A stretch of 16,512 nucleotides of DNA from Nitrospirota bacterium (GCA_027328825.1 DAHWTK010000028.1:1-16512), one strand, 5' to 3'; numbered from the stretch's first letter, positions 5,622 through 15,570 are shown. The notes: generated from the sequence alone by a model not told the origin. Made by a program: numbers and translations.

Positions 5622-7561
5622 CAGCCTGAAACCGGTCTACCGGTCTCCCACATTACCTTGCCCATATCCCGCACGTCGTATCCTCCAAGCGTAATAACCG
5701 CCTCGCGGAATTCCTTGTCCTCCCGGATTACGCAAAGAAGCGCCTTTATCTTAGGGTCGTCGTAATATTCGGCAGGTATGGCGATATCATATCTTTCCTG
5801 TGCGACCGGCAGGAAATCCAGTCCGAGCGCGCGCGCCGCGGCAAGTATGCCAAGCCCCGTATCCGCCGCGCCTGAAAGCACCGCCGACGCCACGCCCATG
5901 TGAGTGTATTCCTCGTGCGCATAACCGTTTACTTCCGACCTCTTTATATTCAGCATTCTCAGGCGCAGGTCCGTCAGGAGCCTCGTCCCCGCTCCGGCCT
6001 GCCGATTCACAAAAACAACATCCGGTCTGCGCAGATCGCCAAAACCATGTATCCCTTTTGGATTGCCATTCAACACCAGCAGCCCCTGCTCACGATAGAC
6101 GAGGTTCACAAGATAAAGCTTTCGGCCAGGCAGATACTTTTTCAGGTATGAGATATTATACTCCCCGGTTTCTTCGTCAAGGAGATGCGTCCCGGCCATG
6201 TGGGCCTCGTTTTTCTTTAGCGCGATAATGCCTCCCATGCTTCCGGTATGCGCCGAGGAAAGGGAGAGCGCCGGCTCCCTTTTCTTCAGGAAGTTTCCGA
6301 GGATGTCGAGGGCGTTATCATGGCTTCCGATACAGACAATTGTTTTCTCTATCTCTTCGGCGGGCTTCAGAAGCTCCGCCTTTACAATGCTTCCAGCCGC
6401 AAGACCTTCCGAGGCCGCCGGGATTTGCAAAATGCCGTCCGCCCGCACGAGCGTCATCAACACCCCCGCGCCGCGGTGCATCGGCGTCGCAATGATATTT
6501 TCCCCCACCTTGCCGAGCTTCACCCTGACAAACTCCTCCTGCCCAAGCGGCGAAGACACCTGACGCGACAGCGTCGCGTCAATCGACCGTACGGCGGGCG
6601 GCTCCATACCCTGCATGGCGTAAATAAGCGGACGCGCAAAAAACCGGAAGGCGAGAAACGCCGATACGGGATAGCCCGGCACGCCTATCATCGGCTTCCC
6701 GCAAGCCATTCCAAGGATTACCGGCTTTCCCGGCTTCGTGTTTATCCCGTGAAGGAACACCTCCCCCAGTTCACTTATCGCCTGGTATGTATGGTCTTCG
6801 GAACCGGCGGAGGAGCCTGCGTTCACGGCGACGATGTCGTTCCCGCGCGCGGCTTCGGCTATCCGCTCCTTCAGAATATCCAAATCATCCGGCGCTATAT
6901 CATATCGTTTAGCATCGGCGCCGCATTCCTTCGCCATGCCGTATAACATACGGGAATTATATTCCAGAATATTCCCTTTTTTAAGTTCCATGCCCGGCTG
7001 GACAAGCTCGTCCCCTGTGGGTATAAGCCCAACGCTCGGTCTTCGCCGGACAAGAAGCTCCGTAATCCCTCCGGCAATCAATGCCGCAGTGTCCGTCGGG
7101 CGGAGCATATGGTTCTCCGGCACAATCAGTTCCGTCGCAACAATATCCTCTCCGACAACGCGCACATGCTGCCAGGGCGTGGCGGGCCGGATTATCTCGG
7201 CATATCCATCCGTCTCGTTTATATCCTCCACCATTATCACGGCGTCCATGCCTTCCGGGATCGGATTGCCGGTATTGACATATACGGCCTGTTCGCCAAT
7301 CTCAAGTCTCTTTGGATTATTATCAGAAGCGCCCACGGTATCTGCAAAACGCACCGCCGCGCCGTCCATTGCCGCGCAGTGATAAAATGGCGATGAAAGC
7401 CTCGCCGCCATGGCCTGCGCCGTTACGCGCCCGAGAGAGTCGTCCACATGAACCCGTTCGCCTGGAAGCGGCTTCCATATTCCGGCTTCTTCGAGTTTCC
7501 GCCGCCAGAGGGCGACGGCCTCACCGAGAGGGGTTGTGGTTATGTAAATTTTTCGATTCAT
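5621..7561 (-). CDS. moeA: MoeA-type molybdopterin molybdenumtransferase fused to a PBP-like domain
   Basis: This is a 646-residue two-part protein. Residues about 8-402 form MoeA: domain I/II with A-A-M-D-G-A at 63-68, a MoCF-binding domain with P-T-G-D-E-L-V (181-187), N-A-G-S-S-A-G-S-E-D (247-256) and K-P-G-K-P-V (276-281), then the C-terminal barrel. MoeA inserts molybdate into adenylated molybdopterin. D66 and D256 align with E. coli D59 and D228. Residues about 405-640 form a periplasmic-binding-protein-like domain (PF12727 type) with no signal peptide, so it should act in the cytoplasm, perhaps binding an oxyanion (inference). Motifs differ slightly from the consensus: M-D-G-A for M-D-G-Y, and N-A-G-S-S-A-G for G-G-V-S-V-G. 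It starts five bases after the upstream moeA stop, with no Shine-Dalgarno, so coupling is likely. Confidence 0.92.
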   Translation of the reverse strand: MNRKIYITTTPLGEAVALWRRKLEEAGIWKPLPGERVHVDDSLGRVTAQAMAARLSSPFYHCAAMDGAAVRFADTVGASDNNPKRLEIGEQAVYVNTGNPIPEGMDAVIMVEDINETDGYAEIIRPATPWQHVRVVGEDIVATELIVPENHMLRPTDTAALIAGGITELLVRRRPSVGLIPTGDELVQPGMELKKGNILEYNSRMLYGMAKECGADAKRYDIAPDDLDILKERIAEAARGNDIVAVNAGSSAGSEDHTYQAISELGEVFLHGINTKPGKPVILGMACGKPMIGVPGYPVSAFLAFRFFARPLIYAMQGMEPPAVRSIDATLSRQVSSPLGQEEFVRVKLGKVGENIIATPMHRGAGVLMTLVRADGILQIPAASEGLAAGSIVKAELLKPAEEIEKTIVCIGSHDNALDILGNFLKKREPALSLSSAHTGSMGGIIALKKNEAHMAGTHLLDEETGEYNISYLKKYLPGRKLYLVNLVYREQGLLVLNGNPKGIHGFGDLRRPDVVFVNRQAGAGTRLLTDLRLRMLNIKRSEVNGYAHEEYTHMGVASAVLSGAADTGLGILAAARALGLDFLPVAQERYDIAIPAEYYDDPKIKALLCVIREDKEFREAVITLGGYDVRDMGKVMWETGRPVSG

Positions 7562-7566
7562 AAAAT

Positions 7567-8847
7567 TTAATCGAACAGCCTGACTATTACCTTCTCACCT
7601 TTGGCAATCCCCGGCCTGTCGGCAGGTATCACCGTCGTCCCGTGTGCCTTGACGAGCGTAAAAATAAGCCCTGATTTCCCAAGGACGGGGTATGCCCAGA
7701 GTTCATCATCCCCTTTTTTCAGCATGACTCCGAGGTGGTCTTCGCGCCCGGGCACGGAGGAATAATTCCTGGCCATCCTGGCCTCTACAACCCTGACGCC
7801 TGATATTCCCATGTGCTCAAGCGGGTCGATTTCTCCCGAAATTTCTTTCAACAAGGGGCGTAAAAACAGATTAAAACATACCGCCACGGCGACCGGATGG
7901 CCAGGCAGTCCGAAGACTGGCTTGCCGCCAACTACGCCTATTATAACGGGCTTCCCGGGCTTCACAGATACGCCGTGCACGATGACGCCGGGATTCCCCA
8001 AGTCATTTATAATCTTTGCCGTAAGGTCTTGATTTCCAACGGAACTTCCTCCCGTGAGAGCGACCGCGTCGCATTCGGAAATTGCGCTCTCCACGGCCTC
8101 CCGGATAGGGCCATATTCGTCCCTGAATATGCCTTTTAATACCGGGATAGCGCCCGCCAGACGAACCAGCCCCGCAAGGGTGTAGGAGTTAACGTCCCGC
8201 ACCTGTCCGGGGCGCGGCGTCCTATCCGCCGGGACTATCTCGCTGCCGGTATTTATTATTGCCAGCTTAGGCCTTTTGAATACAGGAACACGCGTCGTTC
8301 CTATTCCCGCCAGGGCGCCGAGATCCTGTGGTCTCAGCATGTGGCCTCTTGTAAAAGCCACCTCTCCGGCCTTTATGTCGTCCCCGGGCTGGACTACGTT
8401 CTCGCCCGGCGCCACGGGCCTTATTATTTCCAATTCTCCGGCGTCAAGCGTCTGCGTGTGTTCCAGCATGACCACCGCGTCCGCCCCGTCCGGCAGCATA
8501 CCGCCGGTAGGGATGGCAATAGCCTCGCCGTGAGAAATCGGATGCAAGGCCGCCTCCCCCATGACAACCTCGCCTGCAAGTTTTAAATAAGCCGGTATCT
8601 GCTCGGATGCGCCGAACGTATCGGCGGAAAATACGGCATAGCCGTCCATGGACGAGCGGGGGAACTCCGGGAGCGGGATTTGGGATATTATATCTGCCGC
8701 GAGCACGCGCCCAAGCGCCTCGTGCAGCGATACTTCTTCGCGCCCAGGCTCAGGCGGGGTATAGTGGGAACGCAGAATGCCCAATGCTTCTCCGACGCCA
8801 ACCGCCTTGCTCCGGCCCAGCATGTCTTTCTGGCTCATACGCGTCAT
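7567..8847 (-). CDS. moeA: Molybdopterin molybdenumtransferase MoeA
   Basis: This is a 426-residue, full-length, single-function MoeA. It carries S-S-M-D-G-Y-A at 65-71 (D68 matches E. coli D59), N-T-G-S-E-I-V at 199-205, the MoCF motif T-G-G-S-S-V-G-N-Q-D at 265-274 (D274 matches E. coli D228), K-P-G-K-P-V-I at 296-302, and G-L-P-G-H-P-V at 313-319. It completes Moco (or W-cofactor) synthesis by metal insertion. Two moeA genes in tandem may reflect separate handling of Mo and W or of different target enzymes (inference). The first ATG at 8847 has no Shine-Dalgarno; an ATG three codons later (8838) is equally possible. It is the first gene of the moe operon and begins ten bases after the U-tract side of a strong hairpin. 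Confidence 0.95.
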   Translation of the reverse strand: MTRMSQKDMLGRSKAVGVGEALGILRSHYTPPEPGREEVSLHEALGRVLAADIISQIPLPEFPRSSMDGYAVFSADTFGASEQIPAYLKLAGEVVMGEAALHPISHGEAIAIPTGGMLPDGADAVVMLEHTQTLDAGELEIIRPVAPGENVVQPGDDIKAGEVAFTRGHMLRPQDLGALAGIGTTRVPVFKRPKLAIINTGSEIVPADRTPRPGQVRDVNSYTLAGLVRLAGAIPVLKGIFRDEYGPIREAVESAISECDAVALTGGSSVGNQDLTAKIINDLGNPGVIVHGVSVKPGKPVIIGVVGGKPVFGLPGHPVAVAVCFNLFLRPLLKEISGEIDPLEHMGISGVRVVEARMARNYSSVPGREDHLGVMLKKGDDELWAYPVLGKSGLIFTLVKAHGTTVIPADRPGIAKGEKVIVRLFD

Positions 8848-8853
8848 TTAAGC

Positions 8854-8894
8854 AAAAAGGCAGGCGGCTTGCCTTGAATTCAAGCCCCTGCCTT
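8854..8894 (-). terminator. Strong hairpin with U-tract between ihfB and moeA
   Basis: An extended inverted repeat pairs 8857-8864 (AAGGCAGG) with 8887-8894 (CCTGCCTT), and 8866-8871 (GGCTTG) with 8881-8886 (CAAGCC), with one bulged base and a 9-base loop. On the minus strand the stem runs into five Ts (complement of 8854-8858). It would terminate ihfB transcripts. Because it ends about ten bases before the moeA ATG, it may also act as an attenuator for the moe operon. Confidence 0.82.
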
Positions 8895-8941
8895 ATGGAT
8901 TAACGAATTTCCGTCCGTCCCTACTCGCCTTCCAGCTCCCT

Positions 8942-9223
8942 CTACTTGCCGTCCACCAGTTCCTTGAGCTCTTTACCGGCTTTGAAAAACGGAACCTTTT
9001 TGGACGGCACGGAAACGGGAGAGCCTGTCTTGGGGTTTCTGCCTTCGCGCTGCTTGCGCGAGCGGATCTTGAAGCTGCCGAAGCCCCTTATTTCGATTTT
9101 GTCGCCGATGGCAAGCGAGTCTTTGATGCTGTCGAAAATTGTATTGATTATTACCTCTGTCTGCTTCTTTGTAAGACCGTCGACCTTGTCAGAAACCTTC
9201 TCAACAAGCTCCGCCTTAGTCAT
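8942..9223 (-). CDS. ihfB: HU/IHF-family DNA-binding protein, IhfB-like
   Basis: This 93-residue protein has the family length. It carries I-E-I-R-G-F-G-S-F at 43-51 and the beta-arm G-R-N-P-K-T-G at 61-67, whose P64 intercalates DNA and causes bending, followed by V-P-F-F-K-A-G-K-E-L. These features and the position behind rpsA (as in E. coli cmk-rpsA-ihfB) favour the IHF-beta type over HU. It is a nucleoid architectural protein and probably dimerises; if it is IHF, an alpha partner must be encoded elsewhere. A GGGGG Shine-Dalgarno lies nine bases before the ATG. It has its own consensus promoter in the 105-base gap after sppA and a strong terminator-like hairpin downstream, so it can be expressed independently of the large operon. 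Confidence 0.93.
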   Translation of the reverse strand: MTKAELVEKVSDKVDGLTKKQTEVIINTIFDSIKDSLAIGDKIEIRGFGSFKIRSRKQREGRNPKTGSPVSVPSKKVPFFKAGKELKELVDGK

Positions 9224-9277
9224 AAACCATTACCCCCGTTATATGAAATTTCAGAGCGCTCTTAGACCTTGAGGGAA

Positions 9278-9306
9278 TAAATAACATATCCATAACCTGT
9301 TGTCAA
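9278..9306 (-). promoter_or_regulatory. Promoter of the ihfB-like gene
   Basis: On the minus strand TTGACA (complement of 9301-9306) is followed after 17 bases by TATTTA (complement of 9278-9283). Transcription would start near 9271, giving a leader of about 48 nt. It lies in the gap between sppA and ihfB. Confidence 0.65.
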
Positions 9307-9328
9307 GGTTAAAGATATTGTTTTTTTG

Positions 9329-10225
9329 TCATCTTATTTCCGGCGCGGCATAGAGATACATCATGCCCTGGAGATTCTTGCCTATGAGGCCCTGCAGGAG
9401 ACTGCTTGCGTCCTGCCCTTTTATAAGGTCCCATATGGACGTCTTCTTTTCCTCCGTAATTACTGCGGGCTTGCCCTTTATGCCAGCCATCTTGCCAGCC
9501 GCGCTTATGGCGTCCTGGAGGTCTCCAAGCCTGTCCACGAGGCCGAGCTTTTGCGCCTGCCTCCCGGTGTAGACGCTCCCGTCCGCAAGCGCCCAGACAT
9601 CCTCTATCTTCATCTTTCGCCCTTTGGCCACGGCCTCGACGAACTGCTCGTGAACGTCCCGGAGGACATTTTTAAGGTATTCCTGCTCGCCCGGGGTCAT
9701 TGTACGCATGAAATCCCCGACGTCCTTGCGCTTTCCGACGGCGATTGTCTGATCTTTTATGCCTATCTTTTTAAGGAGTTGCTCCACCGAGGCGAACTCC
9801 ATGATGACCCCGATACTGCCCGTGAGGGTTCCGGGGTTGGCCAGTATCCTGTCTGCGGCTGAGGCGATATAATACCCGCCGGATGCCGCGACGGTGCCCA
9901 TCGAGACGACGATTTTCTTACCGGTTTTGGCGCGAACCTTGTTTATCTCCTCGTAGATTTCCTGGCTCGGCACCACAGCCCCACCGGGGCTGTTAATCCG
10001 GAGGACGATGGCCTTAACGGATGGATTTCTGGAGTATTTTTTAAGCTGGTGAATTACGTCTTCGGAGGAGAGTATAATCCCGTCTATTTTTATGACCGCC
10101 ACCTTGCCGGAAGCGGCAACCGGCGTCTTCCCCAGGAAAAGGGAAGCGCCGGTTGATATCGCGATTACAAGCGCGACAACGACAATTATCCCGACAATAA
10201 GGAACGCCACAGGTTTCCTGTTCAT
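9329..10225 (-). CDS. sppA: Signal peptide peptidase SppA (S49 family, short form)
   Basis: This 298-residue membrane serine protease is of the single-domain (Bacillus/archaeal) length, not the 67-kDa E. coli form. A membrane anchor is at about 7-31. The protease domain follows: R-I-N-S-P-G-G at 76-82, M-G-T-V-A-A-S-G-G-Y-Y at 109-119 with nucleophile S115, and T-G-S-I-G-V-I at 135-141. Catalytic K167 lies in G-K-R-K-D-V-G. The 52-residue Ser-Lys distance equals that of B. subtilis SppA (S147/K199). It degrades cleaved signal peptides in the membrane. It follows rpsA by 39 bases with a G-rich Shine-Dalgarno and lies between rpsA and ihfB. Confidence 0.95.
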   Translation of the reverse strand: MNRKPVAFLIVGIIVVVALVIAISTGASLFLGKTPVAASGKVAVIKIDGIILSSEDVIHQLKKYSRNPSVKAIVLRINSPGGAVVPSQEIYEEINKVRAKTGKKIVVSMGTVAASGGYYIASAADRILANPGTLTGSIGVIMEFASVEQLLKKIGIKDQTIAVGKRKDVGDFMRTMTPGEQEYLKNVLRDVHEQFVEAVAKGRKMKIEDVWALADGSVYTGRQAQKLGLVDRLGDLQDAISAAGKMAGIKGKPAVITEEKKTSIWDLIKGQDASSLLQGLIGKNLQGMMYLYAAPEIR

Positions 10226-10264
10226 TCAAGCCCCCCCGCGACAACCGCCCGGAAAATCAGGGAG

Positions 10265-12016
<1,752 letters not shown>

Positions 12017-12044
12017 CAGAACCAATTACCTCCGGTATTTTATT

Positions 12045-12086
12045 TTTCAGGCACGCAGGCCTGAAATCCTGCAAGATTTAAATCTT
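12045..12086 (-). promoter_or_regulatory. Hairpin and palindrome in the rpsA leader
   Basis: An 8-bp inverted repeat (12045-12052 TTTCAGGC, 12059-12066 GCCTGAAA, 6-base loop) lies just upstream of the rpsA Shine-Dalgarno. A perfect 14-base palindrome, AAGATTTAAATCTT (12073-12086), lies behind it. Neither is followed by a T-tract on the minus strand, so they are not terminators. In gammaproteobacteria rpsA leader hairpins mediate S1 autoregulation; a similar role here is an inference. Confidence 0.4.
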
Positions 12087-12116
12087 AACATATTTCATTT
12101 GGGTTTTCCAGTATAT

Positions 12117-12752
12117 TTATACGTGATTATCCTCTTTGAGCTTTTTTATTTCCTCCATTATGGCATCGGCAATCAACTGGTAGCGCTCGTGCCCCCTTTT
12201 GCCGTCCAATGCGGAAAAATCCATAGGCTTTCCGAAGGTCACGGAAATCTCGGTCGGCTTCAGAACCTTATGCTCCTTGCCCATCGTCTTGTAACTACCG
12301 TTTATATAAACCGGCACCACGGGGACTTTTGCAATAGATACGATCATTCCGATACCGGCCTTGCCTGGCAGGAAATTTTCGTCCAGGCTCCTTGTCCCCT
12401 CCGGGAAAAGGCAGACAGGCTCTCCTCTTTTAAGCCGGTTCATTATGTCGGTCAGGGTCGTTTTATCCAGCCTGTCGCGATTTATCGGGAACGCCTTCCA
12501 CCTGTCCAGAATAAATTTCTTCCAGGGCCTGTTGAAGAGCGTATCGCGCGCGACGAAGTTTACCCTGCGCCAGAGGGCCGAGCCGACGAGCGGCGGGTCG
12601 AGAAAACTCGCGTGGTTGCTGGCGAGGATTACGGGACCTGTTTTCGGCACGTTCTCGCGTCCGGCAATCCTGTATCCGAAGAGAATTTTAAACATGACAA
12701 AGAAGATGGCGTGAGCCGTGTCGTAGAGTATATGGGTTTTAATTCCCCGCAA
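12117..12752 (-). CDS. plsC: Lysophospholipid acyltransferase (PlsC, 1-acylglycerol-3-phosphate acyltransferase)
   Basis: This 211-residue protein has all the main acyltransferase motifs. Block I is N-H-A-S-F-L-D (46-52) with the H47/D52 pair. Block II holds F-P-I-N-R (88-92). Block III is F-P-E-G-T-R-S (116-122). Block IV is V-P-V-V-P-V-Y-I-N-G (143-152). It transfers an acyl group to lysophosphatidic acid in the inner membrane during phospholipid synthesis; a hydrophobic stretch at 14-26 may anchor it. The only start giving the full N-terminus is a TTG at 12752 that overlaps the end of cmk by 14 bases; the next ATG (codon 20) would remove part of the anchor. The cmk-plsC pair is known in other bacteria. 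It lies where ispH is often found in related clusters. Confidence 0.9.
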   Translation of the reverse strand: MRGIKTHILYDTAHAIFFVMFKILFGYRIAGRENVPKTGPVILASNHASFLDPPLVGSALWRRVNFVARDTLFNRPWKKFILDRWKAFPINRDRLDKTTLTDIMNRLKRGEPVCLFPEGTRSLDENFLPGKAGIGMIVSIAKVPVVPVYINGSYKTMGKEHKVLKPTEISVTFGKPMDFSALDGKRGHERYQLIADAIMEEIKKLKEDNHV

Positions 12753-13413
12753 CTTTCAGCACTTTCTCCTTCATCAGGGCTACCACTTCGTTTATGCTCA
12801 GGCCGGAGCTGTCCACAACAACCGCGTCCGAGGCTCTCTTGAGCGGCGCAATATCCCTGTGACTGTCGTCATAGTCCCGTTTTGCAACATCTTCGATGGT
12901 CTTTTGCAAGTCCGTCTCAATGCCCTTCTCCATGAACTCCTTCCAGCGCCGCCTCGCCCGTTCTTCGACCTTAGCGTCGAGGTAAAACTTCACCTTGGCC
13001 TCCGGGAACACTACTGTTCCTATATCCCGCCCTTCCAGCACCACACCGCCGCCCTCGCCCAATCGTCTCTGAAGCTCCAGAAGCCTCTCCCTTACACAGG
13101 GTTGAGCCGAGACGGCGGATGCAACCATCCCCATTTCAGGCGTGCGGATGGAATCGCTCACGTCTTCATCATCCAAGTATACACGAAGGCTGCCTTCGCC
13201 CTGCACAAGCCTGACATCCGTCCGCGCGCAAAGCCCCCGGAGCGAATCGTTTTCTTTAAGCTCGATGCCCTCGCGGACGGCCTTCAGACCTATCGCCCGG
13301 TACATCGCACCTGTGTCGATATATAGATAGCCCAACTCTTTTGCGAGAAGCTTCCCTACCGTGCTCTTCCCGGCCCCCGACGGGCCGTCTATGGCTACAA
13401 TCAATTTCTTCAT
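12739..13413 (-). CDS. cmk: Cytidylate kinase
   Basis: This 224-residue CMP/dCMP kinase has the normal bacterial length. The P-loop G-P-S-G-A-G-K-S-T is at 10-18, Y-I-D-T-G-A-M-Y-R at 31-39, and the conserved G-R-D-I-G-T at 128-133. A basic lid region, A-R-R-R-W-K-E-F, is at about 153-160, followed by R-D-Y-x-D-S-x-R. It phosphorylates CMP and dCMP in nucleotide salvage and turnover. Its ATG overlaps the aroA stop (ATGA), as in other aroA-cmk pairs. Its stop lies inside plsC. Confidence 0.97.
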   Translation of the reverse strand: MKKLIVAIDGPSGAGKSTVGKLLAKELGYLYIDTGAMYRAIGLKAVREGIELKENDSLRGLCARTDVRLVQGEGSLRVYLDDEDVSDSIRTPEMGMVASAVSAQPCVRERLLELQRRLGEGGGVVLEGRDIGTVVFPEAKVKFYLDAKVEERARRRWKEFMEKGIETDLQKTIEDVAKRDYDDSHRDIAPLKRASDAVVVDSSGLSINEVVALMKEKVLKVAGN

Positions 13414-14702
13414 TTCAGCGATTCCAACAACTCGATGAACCCCGGAAACGACGTTTTTATATTTTCCGTGTCGAATATTATCATTTCCCCGCCCTTGGCA
13501 ATCAATCCCGCAACGGCCATGGACATCGCAACACGATGGTCTCCGTGGCTGTCAACCTCTGCCGCGCGTATCGGAGTCCCTCCGTGAATTATCAAGCCGT
13601 CCGGAGTCTCCAACACATTCACGCCGATTTTCGTAAGCTCGCCCGCCATCGCGGCAATCCTGTCCGACTCCTTTACACGAAGCTCTGCCGCGTCCTTTAT
13701 GACGGTCGTCCCATGAGCGGCGGCTGCCGCGATGCAGATAATCGGGAACTCGTCTATAGCCCGCAGGAGCAATTCTCCGCCTATCTCTATGCCGTTTAGC
13801 TCCGAGTGTTTTACCGTAATATCCGCAATCGGCTCCGGGCCGTCGTTGCGAACATTGCCAATAGCAATCCGCGCTCCCATCAACCGCAAAATATCGATTA
13901 TGCCGGTTCTGGTAGGATTGATACCTACATCTTTTATTGTAACCTTCGATCCCGGCACGACAGCCACCGCGACCATCAGGAACGCCGCGGAGGATAAATC
14001 TCCCGGAACCATGAAATCACGCGCAATGAGCTTTTGCCCACCCGTAACGGAAACGGAAAGACCGTCCTCTCGCAGTTCCGCGCCCATATATTTGAGCATC
14101 CGCTCGGTATGGTCACGCGACTTCATCGGCTCGGTAACGGTCGTCGTCCCGTCCGCATAAAGCCCCGCAAGGAGTATTGCGGACTTCACCTGCGCGCTTG
14201 CAATCGGAGAGGAATAAACGATACCATTCAAACCGCCCGACGGCTTAATATTAAGCGGCGGATAATTCTTTTCTCCCTGCCCGGAAATCATCGCGCCCAT
14301 CATGGAGAGCGGCTTGACTATCCTCGTCATCGGACGTTTGCGCAGGTATTGGTCGCCCGTTAAAGTGGATCCGAACCCCTGGCCGGACAGAAGCCCGGAC
14401 AAAAGCCTGATGCTCGTCCCGGAGTTGCCGAGGTCGAGGGCGCATCCGGGAGCCTTGAGGCCGCGCAAACCGACGCCGTGAACGACAAGCTCCGTCCCGC
14501 CCATGCCTTCGATTTCAACCCCCATCGCGGCAAGCGCTCTTGCGGTATTCACGCTGTCCTCACCAGTGAGAAAGCCGGATATGCGGGATGTCCCTTCCGC
14601 TATGGCTCCAAGCATGACGGCCCTGTGCGAGATAGACTTGTCCCCGGGAACGCGCACTGAACCGCGCAGTGGGCCGGAAGGTTTTATTGTCATTTTTTCC
14701 AT
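13410..14702 (-). CDS. aroA: 3-phosphoshikimate 1-carboxyvinyltransferase (EPSP synthase)
   Basis: This 430-residue protein is of full family length. It has P-G-D-K-S-I-S-H-R (19-27) for phosphoenolpyruvate/shikimate-3-phosphate binding, G-N-S-G-T-S-I-R (92-99), S-A-Q-V-K-S-A (169-175), and the C-terminal L-R-V-K-E-S-D-R and H-G-D-H-R-V-A-M. It joins PEP to shikimate-3-phosphate, the sixth step of the shikimate pathway. The motif set is closer to class II (Bacillus/CP4-like) than to E. coli class I, but the position of CP4 A100 is glycine here, so glyphosate tolerance cannot be predicted. The start lies one base after the tyrA stop. Confidence 0.97.
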   Translation of the reverse strand: MEKMTIKPSGPLRGSVRVPGDKSISHRAVMLGAIAEGTSRISGFLTGEDSVNTARALAAMGVEIEGMGGTELVVHGVGLRGLKAPGCALDLGNSGTSIRLLSGLLSGQGFGSTLTGDQYLRKRPMTRIVKPLSMMGAMISGQGEKNYPPLNIKPSGGLNGIVYSSPIASAQVKSAILLAGLYADGTTTVTEPMKSRDHTERMLKYMGAELREDGLSVSVTGGQKLIARDFMVPGDLSSAAFLMVAVAVVPGSKVTIKDVGINPTRTGIIDILRLMGARIAIGNVRNDGPEPIADITVKHSELNGIEIGGELLLRAIDEFPIICIAAAAAHGTTVIKDAAELRVKESDRIAAMAGELTKIGVNVLETPDGLIIHGGTPIRAAEVDSHGDHRVAMSMAVAGLIAKGGEMIIFDTENIKTSFPGFIELLESLK

Positions 14703-14703
14703 A

Positions 14704-15570
14704 CTATCTTATTCTCTGCCTTACAACCCTTGCCTTCTCGAATTCCGCGAGCAAGGCTTCTCCGTCGCCGGATTCCATGAGATCGCGGAGTTTTTCCAAT
14801 GACTTGATATACGTCCCAAGTGCGTCGGAAATATTGCCGGAATTAAGCAGGCAGATGTCCCGCCACATCCCGGGATGGCTTCCGGCGATGCGCGTAAAAT
14901 CCTTAAAACCGCCTGCTGCATAAGATATGGCGTCCTCGCCGCCGTCCATCTGTGTAAGCGCCAATACCATCGCATATGCCGCCAGGTGCGGGAGATGGCT
15001 CACCATCCCAAAAACGCGATCGTGGTCGAACGGGTCCATCCTCGAAACCACGGCCCCGGCAGCCTCCCAGAGGTCGGATACCGCCTCAAGAGCATCAATG
15101 TCCGTGTTCCTTGTGGGCGTCAGGATGCAGCGCGCGCCGTAGAATAATTTAAGGTTCGCGGCCTCGGCCCCGGAGCGTTCGCTCCCCGCGATAGGATGCG
15201 CCGGAACGTACCTGGCCTTGAGGTAGAATATCTCCTCCAGGCGCTCGACAAGCTCACCCTTCACACTCCCGGCATCCGTTACAATCGCCTGGTCTTTCAG
15301 GTAAGGTTTTATTTCTCTGGCCACATGCTCGAAGGAGCCGACGGGACAGCAGAGTATCACGAGGTCTGAGCCGCAGACGCCTTTTCTGGCATCCTGGAAG
15401 TAGCGGTCGATGAGACCGAGCCTAACGGCAATATCGAGATTTTCCTTGTTCCTCCCCACGCCGACTACCGCCCGCGCAATCCCGCGAGACCTGATAACTC
15501 CGGCAATGGAGCCGCCGATAAGTCCAACGCCGATAATCGTCGCCTGGTTAAACCTGGGCTCGGCGCTCAA
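14704..15570 (-). CDS. tyrA: Prephenate dehydrogenase
   Basis: This 288-residue monofunctional TyrA has no fused chorismate mutase or ACT domain. The NAD(P)-binding motif G-V-G-L-I-G-G-S is at 14-21, the catalytic region H-P-I-A-G-S-E-R-S-G at 125-134 (H125 by family alignment), and S-H-L-P-H at 191-195 in the helical dimer domain. It oxidatively decarboxylates prephenate to 4-hydroxyphenylpyruvate for tyrosine; arogenate use cannot be excluded. The start is TTG at 15570, supported by GGGGAG six bases upstream and by a four-base overlap with the aroF stop (TTGA). Confidence 0.94.
   Translation of the reverse strand: MSAEPRFNQATIIGVGLIGGSIAGVIRSRGIARAVVGVGRNKENLDIAVRLGLIDRYFQDARKGVCGSDLVILCCPVGSFEHVAREIKPYLKDQAIVTDAGSVKGELVERLEEIFYLKARYVPAHPIAGSERSGAEAANLKLFYGARCILTPTRNTDIDALEAVSDLWEAAGAVVSRMDPFDHDRVFGMVSHLPHLAAYAMVLALTQMDGGEDAISYAAGGFKDFTRIAGSHPGMWRDICLLNSGNISDALGTYIKSLEKLRDLMESGDGEALLAEFEKARVVRQRIR

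Noticed and set aside
13410..14702. Several long plus-strand open frames opposite aroA, tyrA and rpsA
   Set aside because: They mirror the codon structure of well-identified genes and show no domains of their own.
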